This document shows, piece after piece, positions 53,778 to 64,000 of a stretch of DNA of 64,000 nucleotides. The stretch lies in contig JARVKI010000020.1 of assembly GCA_036674765.1 (NCBI GenBank), forward strand, positions 1 through 64,000. The letters run 5' to 3'. Both the position numbers and the translations under genes were made by a program. The DNA comes from Seiridium cupressi. Taxonomy: Eukaryota > Ascomycota > Sordariomycetes > Amphisphaeriales > Sporocadaceae. The first letter of the stretch is position 1, and each line of letters begins with the position of its first letter. Under the pieces are notes generated by a model. That model was not told the DNA's origin. It saw only the letters and a list, made by a program, of their open reading frames with translations, and did not search any database.

Positions 53778-55282
53778 CTTGATATGATATCCATTTAGAC
53801 TCGCAGCGGAAATGCCCGTCGTACTGACCTTCTCGGGCCTGAGAAGACGGGTGGACATGCACGGTTGCACTTTTCTCCTTTTCTCTTGTGCATATATGCA
53901 GCAAAAGTCGGCGTTGGGGTTAGAGGATTTGATTTGCCCACTAGATTTGGCGTCGAGGTCTCTACGATAGCCTCTTGTCATTAATCTGAGGGTTTCCTCC
54001 GTAGATTCCGTAGATAGCTGGGCTCACTGTGGCGGACAGCCCTTCGGAATTCTCGTGGGATTTGGCCCTGTGAAACAAGGTTTGCAAGGAGAGCTAGCTA
54101 GTTAGCATTGCTGGAGAAGTCTGGTGCCAAATAGGTAGCAGAACAAATGTATTCTGATTAGAATGACACTTTGGAGTCATTCCGAATCCGAACGCCATAT
54201 CTCTCAGTCGTGCAGCGTTAATCCCGACAGAGTTAGTTCTGCTTTTTACATGTTCACTTATGTTGAACTTCACAGAGTAGATTCCGGCGCCAAAATCAGA
54301 GGATGCAAATAAAACATATTCGTTAGCGGGAGTGTAGGGAGGGTCGTTATGGCTTCAATTTCCCTAGCCCAACACGTACGTTCCTAGCTTAGGGACCCAG
54401 GCACCCATTCATTAGTGGTCTTCGCTCCGCCTCTGAACGTGACCACTTTGCTAGAATGAGGTAACATTTCACCACTGAAGTTGAAGGTCAACGAGAATGA
54501 ATGCGTCAAAGCGCTTAAGCACGCTCCGTGTACATACGACAGCGAATCCGTTTCAATATTATTGTCGTTGCGGGCGAAGACCTCGTGATAAACTGAAGTA
54601 TTTGGACAGATCCCGTCAGGAGGCTGCATCTTCTGGAATCGTTGATTAAGTTTCAGCTATTATAAGTTTGAAATATGAATTACAATTGCTATCATCTGCC
54701 AGTTGTTGGAAAATGACACTATGAATACTCTCACGATATCGACGGAAGGAACTGCCGAAAAGACTGATCGAGACAAAGCGACCACCATCCTATGGCTAAC
54801 TTTCCCCACGGGCATGAGCTTCGTAGTGAGATCCAGCCAAGTATAAAGTAGTCGAGGATTCTTAGCTGAAGAAGATGGGCCTTTAACGGAAAACCACCAA
54901 CACTACATTGGAGATATAAGAACGGGAGCACTGCGACCTCTGACAGGTTAGCGCTAATGACATTCGACCTCAACGTAATACTTATCCATTCCGTTACAAG
55001 CAGGCACCGTAGCAATCTATTCGAACCATGCCAATTCCAGGCCATCCAAGGCGGCAATCACAGAAAACCACGTCACGACTCCGGCACCAAAATGGCTGTC
55101 AGACTCCCCGTCCAAGATGTTGACTTCTCCTGCCTTCAGCGTGCAAGTCCTTTCAATGATGTTGTTGAGCACTTTGGTTTTCCTCCTGGAAACTTCTTGC
55201 CCAAGCGGTGACGGCCACGCAGGCAATACGCATCTGGTACGTATATGTTTCTAGACCTCTATTCGATCACTAAGGATTGCAG
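53778..55282. other. Intergenic region, DBP2 to metalloprotease relic
   Basis: No firm gene. A frame at 55092-55211 (MAVRLPVQDVDFSCLQ ... FPPGNFLPKR) may be an upstream exon remnant of the metalloprotease. An 81-codon minus frame at 54384-54629 is unrecognised. Confidence 0.4.
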
Positions 55283-55998
55283 ACCATTTCTCGCAAGAAT
55301 ATATGGCCAAATGATTTGAAAATCACTGTCAAGTTTATTAATTTGCCGACATCAAGGACTGAGAAGCTGATCAAGCAGTACGTGAAGAATGGATGTAGTG
55401 GGCAAACATCACGTTCGACCGGGTCAAGCCTGAAGCGCAGGCCGACGTTAGGATCGCCCTCAAACATGGAAAAGGTGAGTCTCTGGCACCCGCCAATCAT
55501 CCACAACAGCTTCTAACCGTGCAGGCTACTGGTCTCGAGTTGGAATGGATGACGTAAAATCAGAAACAGATCAGACGAAACCCACGATGAACCTTGGCCC
55601 TATTGACAACAAAGCTGAAGAGATATTCAGCCGCAAAATCCTTCGAGTTTGGGCATACCCTCGGTTGCTACCACGAGCAACTCGATCACGACATCAGGCT
55701 TCCATGTGATATTCCATTTTGGATTAAGGACTTGAGGGGAAAATATGACTGGACGAAGAGACAGGGACAATTTCAACAATTTCCAAAAGCATCCAGATGA
55801 TATTGTCACCAGCCGTGATTGGGATAATGGCTCAGTCATGCACTACGACATTCATTCAGGTGGCATAGAATGTCGAAGGAATAGTGGTTATAGGGAAGAA
55901 CAAGCAGTCCCAGAAGGACAAGGCATCAATTGGAGCCATGTATCCGAAGACGAAGAAGGGTTGAATAATCAAACTCCGAAGTGTATATGGCATTGAGG
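55283..55998 (+). pseudogene. Decayed zincin metalloprotease (astacin-like HExxHxxGxxHE)
   Basis: Pieces of one protease read in successive frames. 55283-about 55395: NIWPNDLKITVKFINLP. To 55474, another frame with an internal TAG: WANITFDRVKPEAQADVRIA. After a 50-bp intron, 55525-about 55643: GYWSRVGMDDVKS ... EEIFSRKILR. Then a shifted frame: EFGHTLGCYHEQLDHD. Another shift gives SRDWDNGSVMHYDIHSG, the Met-turn region. The order (substrate strands, zinc motif, Met-turn) matches metzincins of the M12A-like fungal group. At the zinc motif two bases appear to be missing before the Glu codon, removing the first zinc-binding His. With three or more frameshifts and one nonsense codon, no active enzyme is expected. 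The intact ancestor was probably a secreted or intracellular peptidase. Confidence 0.75.
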
Positions 55999-56382
55999 AT
56001 AAGATACGAAGGGTTGCAGAAGTTGATAGTTAGGACCACAAGTCAATGATTGTAGTCCTTCTGTCTCGATTAGCCTTTCCGGCGAACTGTTCCCTCAACA
56101 GCTGATGCTGTTACCAATGGAGGATAAACCTTACTAACCTAGTGCGGAGGTGCATTATTAGCCGCCTCACTGGAGGATCTAACCACGCTGCTGGGACGAG
56201 GGTGTACAGTACCTCCACGGCGGGGCGAAGAGTTCTGCGCGAGCCGGCGCATACTTTCTTATCTGCGTTTCGAACACTTGGTGTCGAATTTCTGACAAGT
56301 TCATGGCAGGCATTGACGCGCCTCCTCTCCACGTCACCTAGCCCGCGGCCAGAGCTATTAAGGAGTAAAGTCTTCAAATGCT
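55999..56382. other. Short spacer between protease relic and SNF8
   Basis: 384 bp. The 3' flank of SNF8 lies here. No gene seen. Confidence 0.5.
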
Positions 56383-57156
56383 TCAACCTCCGGCACCCGC
56401 TCCGAACATGAAGCCCGGACTCCAATATTCCCATTCTTCAGCCTGCTTGTCCAGCCAAAGCATGCCTTCACCTAACAAGTCCTCGATGACAGTTTGACTA
56501 CGCGCCCTGGTCCACCTAAGATTCACCATGAGCATGGAGACACTCACGTAACCCAGGACCTGTACCGCCTCCAGCACGGCGCTCTGGTCCGTGTTTAGCT
56601 CCTTTGGCACGCTGCGGATGTAGCTCTTATTGCCAACCTTGACGACCGCGTAGCTGCTTCCCAGAGGCTTGAGAGTGCCGACAGCCCTGAGCACGTCGTC
56701 CTCCGAGACCTCGGGTGCGCCCTCCATCCTCCCACGCATCACCCTTTCCCGCAGCTCCTTGACCCCGATCAGACCCCCGTTCTCCCCGCGCGTTGCGCCG
56801 CACGTCTCGACCACCCTGACGGCGAGCTCAAAGTAAAAGTCATTCACGCTCCGTCCCAGCAGCTGGGCCCAGATGCTCCCGGCCCCGGAGCCCGAGGACG
56901 AGGAGTTGGACGATGTAAGGGGGTCAACACCGATGGCGGCGCACATGCGGGCAAACTGGGCACGGAAGGACGGGTTGGACCGGATGTCCTTGGCGTGGGT
57001 TTGAGCAAACTGCTGGACGAGCGACCGGAAGACCGAAAGCTGAGTTTCTAGGGCTTGCGCATTGTTCGTGCGGAGCGAGGTTCCATGAGAAGCGAACTGA
57101 GCGGATGTGAGACGTGAACGATCGAAGGCAGCGAGGCCGACGCCTTTGCGGGACAT
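56383..57156 (-). CDS. SNF8: ESCRT-II subunit SNF8/VPS22
   Basis: An intronless minus-strand gene of 257 residues. It starts MSRKGVGLAAFDRSRLTSAQ, the typical EAP30/Vps22 start, followed by the helical segment LETQLSVFRSLVQQFAQTH and FRAQFARMCAAIGVDPL. A Ser/Gly-rich insertion (SSNSSSSGSGAGS) precedes FYFELAVRVVETC. The C-terminal half forms the two winged helices (VSEDDVLRAVGTLKPLGSSYAVV, VLGYVSVSMLMVNLRWTR), ending with EGMLWLDKQAEEWEYWSP. ESCRT-II (Vps22, Vps25, Vps36) sorts ubiquitinated cargo into multivesicular bodies at endosomes. Divergent from RPS16. Confidence 0.95.
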   Translation of the reverse strand: MSRKGVGLAAFDRSRLTSAQFASHGTSLRTNNAQALETQLSVFRSLVQQFAQTHAKDIRSNPSFRAQFARMCAAIGVDPLTSSNSSSSGSGAGSIWAQLLGRSVNDFYFELAVRVVETCGATRGENGGLIGVKELRERVMRGRMEGAPEVSEDDVLRAVGTLKPLGSSYAVVKVGNKSYIRSVPKELNTDQSAVLEAVQVLGYVSVSMLMVNLRWTRARSQTVIEDLLGEGMLWLDKQAEEWEYWSPGFMFGAGAGG

Positions 57157-57823
57157 TTCGGCGACTGTACCACTATCAAAAGACCTGCAAGGAAGAATTT
57201 AAGGCATTTATGAACGAATGAATGAAGAGAGGGTCCTATCCACAGAAAGGGCACCCAGGTCAAAGATAGTATCTCAAGTAAGTTACGCCGTCCGGTTGCT
57301 TGGCTTTAAGTTAGAGTCGACCGAGAAACTGAACCTGGAGAGATAAACTGCCACCAACCTTTGGCCGCGGGTTGTCAAAGTCCTGCTTCTCGCGATACCC
57401 TTCGTTACAGAGTTACCAGTAATATGAACACCATGCAGCCACTGTTTTGAGGGGATCAAGCCTCTACACTTCACTGCCGACCTTGTGCTCTTCTCAAAGC
57501 GAACCCCCAGCCGGCCGCTCAGGTGCTCCCCCGCCGCCCTTGCCTAGGCCGATATCGATATCGTTTATCTTGGAGTGGGGCTTTCTCCGGGCGACCGATG
57601 TTTGCGGCAATTCTTCGGCAGATTCTCCACCCTCGCCTCTCTTCTCTGCCCCGCCCAAAGTAGGCAAGCGCCAGTCGAGGGCACAATTTCGAAAACCCTA
57701 CGAGAAAATCTCAAGTCAGCCTCAATCCATAGCATAGCAAACCCGAAAGCCGACCCTCTTTTGTCGAGAAGCCCGTTTGAGATCGCGACATCTTCAACCT
57801 CACGACAACACAGATTCGCAGCC
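57157..57823. promoter_or_regulatory. Divergent promoter between SNF8 and RPS16
   Basis: 667 bp between two outward-facing start codons. The RPS16 side has a C/T-rich leader and a CCCTACGAGAAA-like word near 57694, but no site is certain. Confidence 0.45.
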
Positions 57824-58672
57824 ATGGCTCCCACTACTCAGAGCGTGCAATGCTTCGGCGTACGTGCCCCCCAATTTTACTCGTCAAACGCCTTCCGAAT
57901 ATCTCGCCCAGCATACTCAAAAAGAAAGATTTGCTAACCTCCAGTGTAGAAGAAGAAGAATGCCACCGCCGTCGCCCAGGCCAAGGTTAGTCCTGTTTGC
58001 CCAAAAATCCGACGTTCGAAAGAGGAGGGAGCGCGTGATGGGAAGAGTTCAGTCGAGAAAACACGAAACTTTGGGCACGTTGTTCGGGAGAGGGCCGTAT
58101 GCTGACGGAATCCCAATCACAGTCTGGCTCCGGCCTGATCAAGGTCAACGGCCGACCTCTCAACCTAGTCCAGCCCGAGATCCTGCGATTCAAGGTACGA
58201 AATAACGAATCCTAACACATAAACACCACGATCAAGCACCTTGATCATTCCGCACCCACCATTATTCACCCGAGCACATGGCCACAATGACAAACTGCTA
58301 ACTCATTCACAGCTATACGAGCCGTAAGATTAAATGTCACTGGCGTTTTTGCGGCGCCCTTGATGAGAATTAGATGAGCTGACATGGCGTAGGGTTCTCA
58401 TCGTCGGCCTTGACAAGTTCGCTGGCGTCGATATCCGTGTCCGCGTCACCGGTGGTGGTCACACCTCGCAGATCTATGCGATCCGTCAAGCCATTGCCAA
58501 GTCCCTGATCGCCTACTACCAGAAGTTCGTCGACGAGCACTCCAAGAACACCCTCAAGGCTGCTTTCGTGCAGTACGACCGTACCCTCCTCGTTGCCGAC
58601 AACCGTCGCTGCGAGCCCAAGAAGTTCGGTGGTAAGGGTGCCCGTTCCAGATTCCAGAAGTCTTACCGTTAA
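57824..58672 (+). CDS. RPS16: 40S ribosomal protein S16 (uS9)
   Basis: Five exons: 57824-57859, 57950-57985, 58123-58194, 58313-58323 and 58393-58672, giving 144 residues, the family length. The reading runs [20 protein letters not shown], then [20 protein letters not shown], then [20 protein letters not shown] and [20 protein letters not shown], and ends [10 protein letters not shown] with the conserved C-terminal Arg that reaches the P-site tRNA. Exon 4 is 11 nt (CTATACGAGCC) and supplies LYEP; without it the frame breaks and a conserved stretch is lost. Four introns of 69-137 bp in 0.85 kb make this the most intron-dense gene in the window. Role: small-subunit head protein in cytosolic translation. 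Confidence 0.96.
58313..58323 (+). other. 11-nt internal microexon of RPS16
   Basis: Flanked by CACAG and GTAAGA. It encodes Leu-Tyr-Glu and two bases of Pro, completed by G of the next exon. These residues are conserved in uS9, which supports the call. Confidence 0.85.
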
Positions 58673-61600
58673 GCGGTTTGCTTCCTGGTGCTGTTGTCTG
58701 CTGGGGATGGGGGACACGGCCGACCGATTTATCTGCTGGCAAAATGGAAAGCTGGATGGAACTCTGGTCGTGCTGGACGTGATGAAGGGATGACGGATGG
58801 GTGATCTTACTATGGCTCTCGAGCGGAAACGGACGGCTACTATTTCGCGTTTGGTCTCAACGGAGTCAAAAAGAGGATCCTTACATGAAAGGGCTTATTG
58901 CCGCGCCTTTGGTCATCTATGCATTTGCACGGCAGGTAGCCCCCTGCCTGGGTTGTAAGGGAAATAGGCGAATGAAACGTCAAGAATTCTACCAACACGT
59001 GTTGCCCAGTTTCTACAGCCTGATGGGTATGATGAGGCTCCTCGGGTGTGAACCGTTCTATTGTGTTATTCGAGCTGTGACCTGTTTCTACGCTTGCTCG
59101 ATACTGGATCCTGTCTTTCCCATCAAAGCACTGTCTTTTTGTGTCGAAGCTGAACATTGCTGGTCTAGGAGACATGGCCTTGGTCTTGCCAGCGACAAGC
59201 CATGAATATGTTGGGACCAAATTGGTCGGTCGCTTCTATGAAAGATAAGTGATATATACGAGGACCAGTCCGCGTCCTTGTTTTATACAGTGAAGACCAA
59301 TAGCCGTAGCCGCCGTCTTTTTGATGCTGATCGTAAGAGATCGGTTGACCACAGAGGAGCTGCCCTATTTGGCTTTACCCTTGTATCGATCTACTGAAGG
59401 TCAGAAGATAACCACGGCACTCAATTGAGTATCTTATACGAGTAGCCCTTGAGTAGATTTAATTGTCAAATCTCCCCGGTATAAGAACTTGCTGATGCTG
59501 GACATGACTGCCCTTGCCGCATGGTATACAAAGTCTTAATAAAAGGGATAGCTTTAAATATTACCTACTCACAATAACAAATCTATTAATGTCTTGATCC
59601 ATCCCTAAACTACAACATTCTAAGCCTTTATATCGGAACACCAAGTCAACGTTGTTGTAGATCCAATATGGACAAAATGAGGCGACTCATAGATGACAGC
59701 AAGGAAACCAAGCCCAAGGAACCCGCAACATTTGGCTTATGTCTTTTCAAAATACCGAGACTCGTCTACCATATATCTGACTTTATTCTTCTGGGTACCA
59801 CAATATCAGCCATGATTGTATTCGTTGGAGCACCTTGAAATATTTGGTTTGGTTATGTGTACTTTATTTTTGCAATCTATGATCTAGTACGGCCAACATA
59901 TGGATTGATCTTGGTGTAAACTTTTGATTTGCCATCAGCAAAATAGAGCCAAATACACATAACCACTCCGACGAGCGATCACAAGTCTTCCACTGTGCGT
60001 CAACTCGAGGCATTTTGTTGATTAGCTTTGCTCAGCACTGGAAGATGGGCTGCTAGTCAGGACTTCTGAAGTCAGCGTTATGGTATACGATGCTGAGAAA
60101 GGAGCATGACGCAGACCTTCTGGAACGGGTTTCCTTTCGGGCCAGGTTAACTTTTCCAAAAAGATACACTAAGTCTGGATCAATCATTGCCATTCCGCTT
60201 GTGCAGGAAATAAACGTCAACCAGCAAGAGCCATAGCCCTTCGCCGCAGCCAAACTCCGCCCTTCACATCTCGAATGCAAGCCCTCTCACCAAATCATGT
60301 GGTCTAAACTGCAACCGACATTTGCTCTCTTGCCTTTCAGATTAAAGGCCATAAGAACAAAGAGACGCTCACTAGGACCGCTCATCAAAATGTGCCTACT
60401 TCCTGTTTGCGAGGGAAATTTCCCATGAGTGGTTGTTAGGAGCGGTTGTCATGTAATTTCCCATTCCCCACGATGTCGTCTTACTGCTACTATATCAAGT
60501 GATTATCCATGTGCCGACTGGTATTTCTACCACTCACGAGAGATTATATCACAAAGGTCTGATGGTAACCTTGCAATTACCTACGCTTTATCATCCGTTG
60601 ATGTTGCAATAACGGCAACCATGATTTCTTAGTTCGATTGCTATGATAATTGGCGGGTGCGCGGACGTAACGATAGATACAGTTCCACGGTGGAAGAGCA
60701 GCATGTCGGACACATGATCACTCACCGCGTCATAAATATATTCATCTGTCATCGGAGTCAACTTGCTCCCTGGGTAATATGTCAAACTCCAAATTCTGGT
60801 CAGCATCTCGAACAATTTTGACGTATGGTAACGTTCCTAGCTTTCCGGCGCGTTGAATGCGGCTCATCTCGTGGAGCTAGCTGCCTTTGTGCTCGTCATG
60901 TTTCCTGGAAGGGTGGTGTTTACACCAAAAGAATAATGATAAAACAGTATTGGGAGGGTTAATATTGTATCAAGCGCTGTCGTAACAGTCACATATGCAT
61001 GACCCAGAGGAGGCGGCCGAAAAAAACTACTGGGAAAGCTGTGTACAAGTACTTTTCACACGATTAGCTCCATGCAAGTGCTTACAAGGACATATCATCC
61101 TTGGCCTGCTTACTCTATCCTATAGGATATCCTCGTGATGCGGTGTTATTCATTTGTTGACTTTGAGCTGTGAGGTACCGAAGCGACATGATCAAGCTAC
61201 GTGCATACACCCAAGGCAATCCACCTCAATAGTTGCTCACATTCGAGCAGGAACTTATGGGAGCCCGCCTCCAAACTACTGGCATTGCTGACTGTTTACT
61301 GCCTTGCGATGATAGTCATTACCAGGAAGTGACTTTGAAATAACGATCAGACAATATCATATAGCAGAGAAGACGCCTCTCACGTAGGAAACTCTAACGC
61401 TGCGTAAATTCTACGTAACTAATCATGGAGTGAGGCCGAATTGAAGACGTGGCGTATCTCAGCACATAGACATTACAATCCGGCCAATTAGGATAACATT
61501 CTCTGTATGCTTATATGTGCTCTTTGCTTTCTGCACGAAAGGACACTGAGATTGCTGACAGGGTCCTTTGGGCGATGGGTATTGGTGCTTGTGGTCCGCA

Positions 61601-62666
61601 CACACGAGCACAACCGCCATTTTGCAACCATTTGACACCAATCGAGTTTTATTCACTCTACGTTGAAGGATGGGATGTGGCTGATGCTGCAATCAAGCCA
61701 TGTCGCGTTAGTAGGTTTAAGTCAAGTTGAAAGACTGTTTATCAATTACAGTTTCTGTATCGTACTTTGGCATCGTTGTTGTCGTGTGAATACTCCTCTG
61801 CTCGAAAGATCAAGCGACAAGCTTGCATGCTTGAGACCGGCAACAGGCTGCGATCTCCAAGTACTTGCTGCTACTTCTTTTCCCGAAGGTATACGAAGAT
61901 GCAATCTTGATGACACCCTATCACCGTCCCTGGCATTCCTTTCTGTCCGATTACTTTGTGCATATTGGGAGATTATTCCTGCCTGAAACTCATTAGTCTC
62001 GGCTCTTATGTGATCCCCTGCAGGATTTGATTTACGTGCTCATACAGGGTCACTAATATGTCTTCGACCCTGGACCCTGAGCTTTTGGCACATCTATCAA
62101 GAAAATCCATGCGTGCCCTACACCTGACACCTCGCCAGGCCTCGACAAGCGTCTCTAAATAAAACACCGAGATTTTCGACTATTTATTCTTAGGGTGCTG
62201 CCTGGGGCAAGTGAGGACAGGGTACCGCGGACATTTCGCGGATACCTAGCCAAGGTGAAGATCGTCAACGATGGCCAGGGCTAGACGCGCAGAGTAGCGC
62301 CCGTGCAAGGACAAGCACAGGAGATACCACCATTATTTCTTGCACCCCAACCCTTGCAGACAGCAAGACACTATCTAGTTAATAGTCTACATCTTGATGG
62401 GCCATACTCGGGCCTCGAATCGACCTTCCCTTAGTATTCCACTACGTATTGATTGTATCCCATCGGACGCACACACGAAAACAAGCGGACTGTAGATGCC
62501 GTATGAGGCCGCAGAGGTGGGAACCTCAGATCCGGAGTAACTTAGTGCTGCAGGCCTGACTCGCTCCGCAGTCATGTGTCGCCGGCTTTATCAGGTGCCC
62601 CCTTTTTGTAATTTCGGGGCCCACCTCCGGATCGACCTTGAAACAGAGTCTCGACGAGGGTTCAGG
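58673..62666. other. Gene-poor region downstream of RPS16
   Basis: 4 kb without a supportable gene. Patches around 59530-59950 and 61300-61500 are A+T-rich. A 56-codon ATG-started frame at 59668-59838 is listed separately. Confidence 0.5.
59668..59838 (+). CDS. Small hypothetical frame with one hydrophobic segment
   Basis: ATG to TGA, 56 codons: a charged N-terminus (MDKMRRLIDDSKETKPKE) followed by a hydrophobic stretch near the end (ISDFILLGTTISAMIVFVGA) that could cross a membrane. The codons are A+T-rich, like the surroundings. No homology is recognised. It may be a fragment of a decayed membrane-protein gene or chance. Confidence 0.2.
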   Translation: MDKMRRLIDDSKETKPKEPATFGLCLFKIPRLVYHISDFILLGTTISAMIVFVGAP

Positions 62667-62745
62667 CAACCTGAGGTGTGCCCCCCCCCCCCTTGTGACC
62701 TGAGGACCGCGCTAAAAGATTTATCTTACCTAAGGTATGGTGTAG
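62667..62745 (+). repeat. Left inverted arm
   Basis: Starts CAACCTGAGGTGTG, has a run of 12 C, then TTGTGACCTGAGG, and ends near AAGGTATGGTGTAG. It pairs with 63037-63121 on the opposite strand. Confidence 0.8.
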
Positions 62746-62805
62746 AGTAACTAGTAAATTTTAATTGGTTCGTTTAATAACGCGGGGTAACAAAATTGTA
62801 ACGCG

Positions 62806-62985
62806 TTGCAATTCAATACGTTACAATTAATCGCGTTATAATTAATCGCGTTATAATTAATCGCGTTATAATTAATCGCGTTATAATTAATCGCGTTATA
62901 ATTAAATACGTTATAATTGATCGCGTTACAATTAATCGCGTTATAATTAAATACGTTATAATTAATCGCGTTGCAATTAATTACG
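62806..62985 (+). repeat. Twelve tandem 15-bp repeats, consensus TTATAATTAATCGCG
   Basis: Twelve uninterrupted units. Seven match the consensus except at one base or less; three carry ATACG instead of TCGCG; the first and last are the most divergent (TTGCAATT...). Each unit is an A+T-rich decamer plus a CG-containing end, so CG steps recur every 15 bp. Confidence 0.95.
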
Positions 62986-63036
62986 CGTTGTTTATATTTT
63001 AGATTCCTTTTTATTCGATCCTAAATCGATTCGCCC

Positions 63037-63121
63037 TATACCATACCTCAGGTAAGATCAATCTTTTAGTGCGGACCCATACCAACCTTCAGGTCACAAG
63101 GGGGGGTCACACCTCAGGTTG
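63037..63121 (-). repeat. Right inverted arm
   Basis: The reverse complement of the left arm with a G7 run instead of 12 and about 9 extra bases (around CCCATACCAA at 63076-63085). Confidence 0.8.
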
Positions 63122-63784
63122 CACGTAGTCTCGTCTCGACTCGCAACAATAGACATATTGGGGAACATGATGGGAACATCGTCAATGTCACTGTGACTAA
63201 GGCAATCCAAGCTTACTGGGAGATCTCGCGCTAAAATGTCACAATGACGATCATAAAAGAGCACTGCAATGTGGTAGCATCAGAGTCGGGGGGCTGGGTA
63301 TCACGTAATCTCCCCCTTCAGCAACATGATTTCATGTTTATTTTTGAAAAGAAGGAGCTCGTGACAGTTAGTGTTTCGTCATTGATACGCAAGGGTTGTG
63401 TTTGTCGCGAGTCTCCTCACTGTGTTGGAGCAAGAAAACCCATCACCATATTGCACCCAGGCGATGCTTTCCGATCAAAAGCTTCGGTCAATGAGCAAGA
63501 ATTTCATTGCAAATTTGCTCAGGTTTGCAAGCAACCATGGTGCTCTACCGGCTTCTTATAAAGTAGCTTTTATTAAATCTGATTTACATCCAATCTTGAA
63601 CCTCCGCTTGCGATCAGGACCGTGGCTGACATGTCTCTCGTCCGCAACTGCTGCCCCTCGCAACTGCGGAAGGGGAGAATATCTCGAGCTAAGGGCCGTT
63701 ACGCTTATCGATGCGTATTTTCAGAGCATCGCATAGCCAGAAGTTTACCGCGTTGGCTGCGTAGATTACTCATGCATGACCTGA
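63122..63784. other. Right flank of the inverted-repeat element
   Basis: Two overlapping frames of 105 and 112 codons (63244-63561, 63398-63736) show no domain or splice support. I treat them as chance. Confidence 0.4.
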
Positions 63785-64000
63785 ACCACAGTTCCGAACT
63801 CTCTACGTGAACAGGTCACACCCGAGGGTCTTGCGATCACGAAAGTTTGGGAAACAATCTCGGCAACGCTAAACGAAAAGCCTCCAGAAAGATTATGGCT
63901 TGCCAAGCTGCCGATGACTGAGATAGAATTTTCTGGAATAAGTCATCTGGCACATTTGAGGAGGAACCATGTTTCTCCTAGGTTAAGCTTCCTTGCGTGC
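63785..64000 (+). CDS. Open frame running off the right edge, unknown
   Basis: 72 codons without a stop to the window end, after a TGA at 63782. The reading (EQVTPEGLAITKVWETISAT, NEKPPERLWLAKLPMTE) has a coding-like, amphipathic character. No ATG opens it, so if real it would be an exon of a gene continuing to the right. The family is not recognised. Confidence 0.3.

Larger units (their letters stand above)
62667..63121. mobile_element. Foldback/MITE-like element with long inverted ends and minisatellite core
   Basis: The ends are inverted copies of each other over about 80 bp: the left arm begins CAACCTGAGGTGTG and the reverse complement of the right arm begins the same way. Both arms continue with a C-run, then CTTGTGACCTGA, then (A)CTAAAAGAT, then ATCTTACCT(A/G)AGGTATGGT. 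Between the arms lies an array of 15-bp repeats. No protein is encoded, so any movement would depend on a transposase elsewhere. No clear target-site duplication is seen. A non-autonomous DNA transposon is most likely; a foldback element or tandem-array structure is the alternative. Confidence 0.75.

Noticed and set aside
54384..54629. 81-codon minus-strand frame (MQPPDGICPNTSVYHEVFAR...)
   Set aside because: No signal peptide, domain or supporting exon. It could be an orphan, but nothing beyond openness supports it.
57986..58122. Possible box C/D snoRNA in the second RPS16 intron (GTGATGG and CTGA about 65 nt apart)
   Set aside because: Box C is imperfect and no terminal stem forms beside the boxes.

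Overview
The window comes from a filamentous ascomycete (Pezizomycotina, perhaps Sordariomycetes; the class is a guess). The signs are short GT-AG introns of about 50-120 bp, TACTAAC-like branch sites, polypyrimidine leaders, one-gene transcription units on both strands, and genes typical of moulds: the NADPH-oxidase regulator NoxR, uricase, a Dal5-type permease, a P450, and a THI20-type HMP kinase/TenA fusion. I built exon structures by hand, requiring the frame to be kept across every junction. No computed alignment supports them.

Layout, left to right: SEC12 (minus); a bZIP factor (minus); a 6.9 kb gene-free stretch; an SMP-30/gluconolactonase-like enzyme (plus); a five-exon MFS permease (minus); a 5'-truncated P450 (plus); YPP1/TTC7 (minus) divergent from RIX1 (plus), which converges on a RICTOR/Avo3 homologue (minus); uricase (plus); an A+T-rich patch with an ankyrin-like relic; mitochondrial uL13m (minus) divergent from the copper chaperone CCS1 (plus); a 4.6 kb gene-free stretch; noxR (plus); THI20 (plus); DBP2 (plus); a decayed zinc metalloprotease (plus); SNF8/VPS22 (minus) divergent from RPS16/uS9 (plus). 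The last 5 kb has no clear gene but carries a foldback element: long terminal inverted repeats around twelve 15-bp repeats. A reading frame of unknown identity runs off the right edge.

Most genes are conserved housekeeping functions: COPII assembly, ESCRT-II sorting, plasma-membrane PI4-kinase and TORC2 signalling, 60S ribosome maturation, cytosolic and mitochondrial ribosomal proteins, thiamine and purine metabolism, and copper and ROS handling. There is no metabolite cluster. The accessory material is small and decayed.

The most notable points are the foldback element, the long late intron of DBP2 at a site known to be conserved in yeasts, an 11-nt internal exon in RPS16 and a 6-nt first coding exon in YPP1, a possible mitochondrial-type N-terminal extension on CCS1, a uricase without a canonical peroxisomal signal, and a metalloprotease pseudogene whose zinc site is broken by a small deletion.
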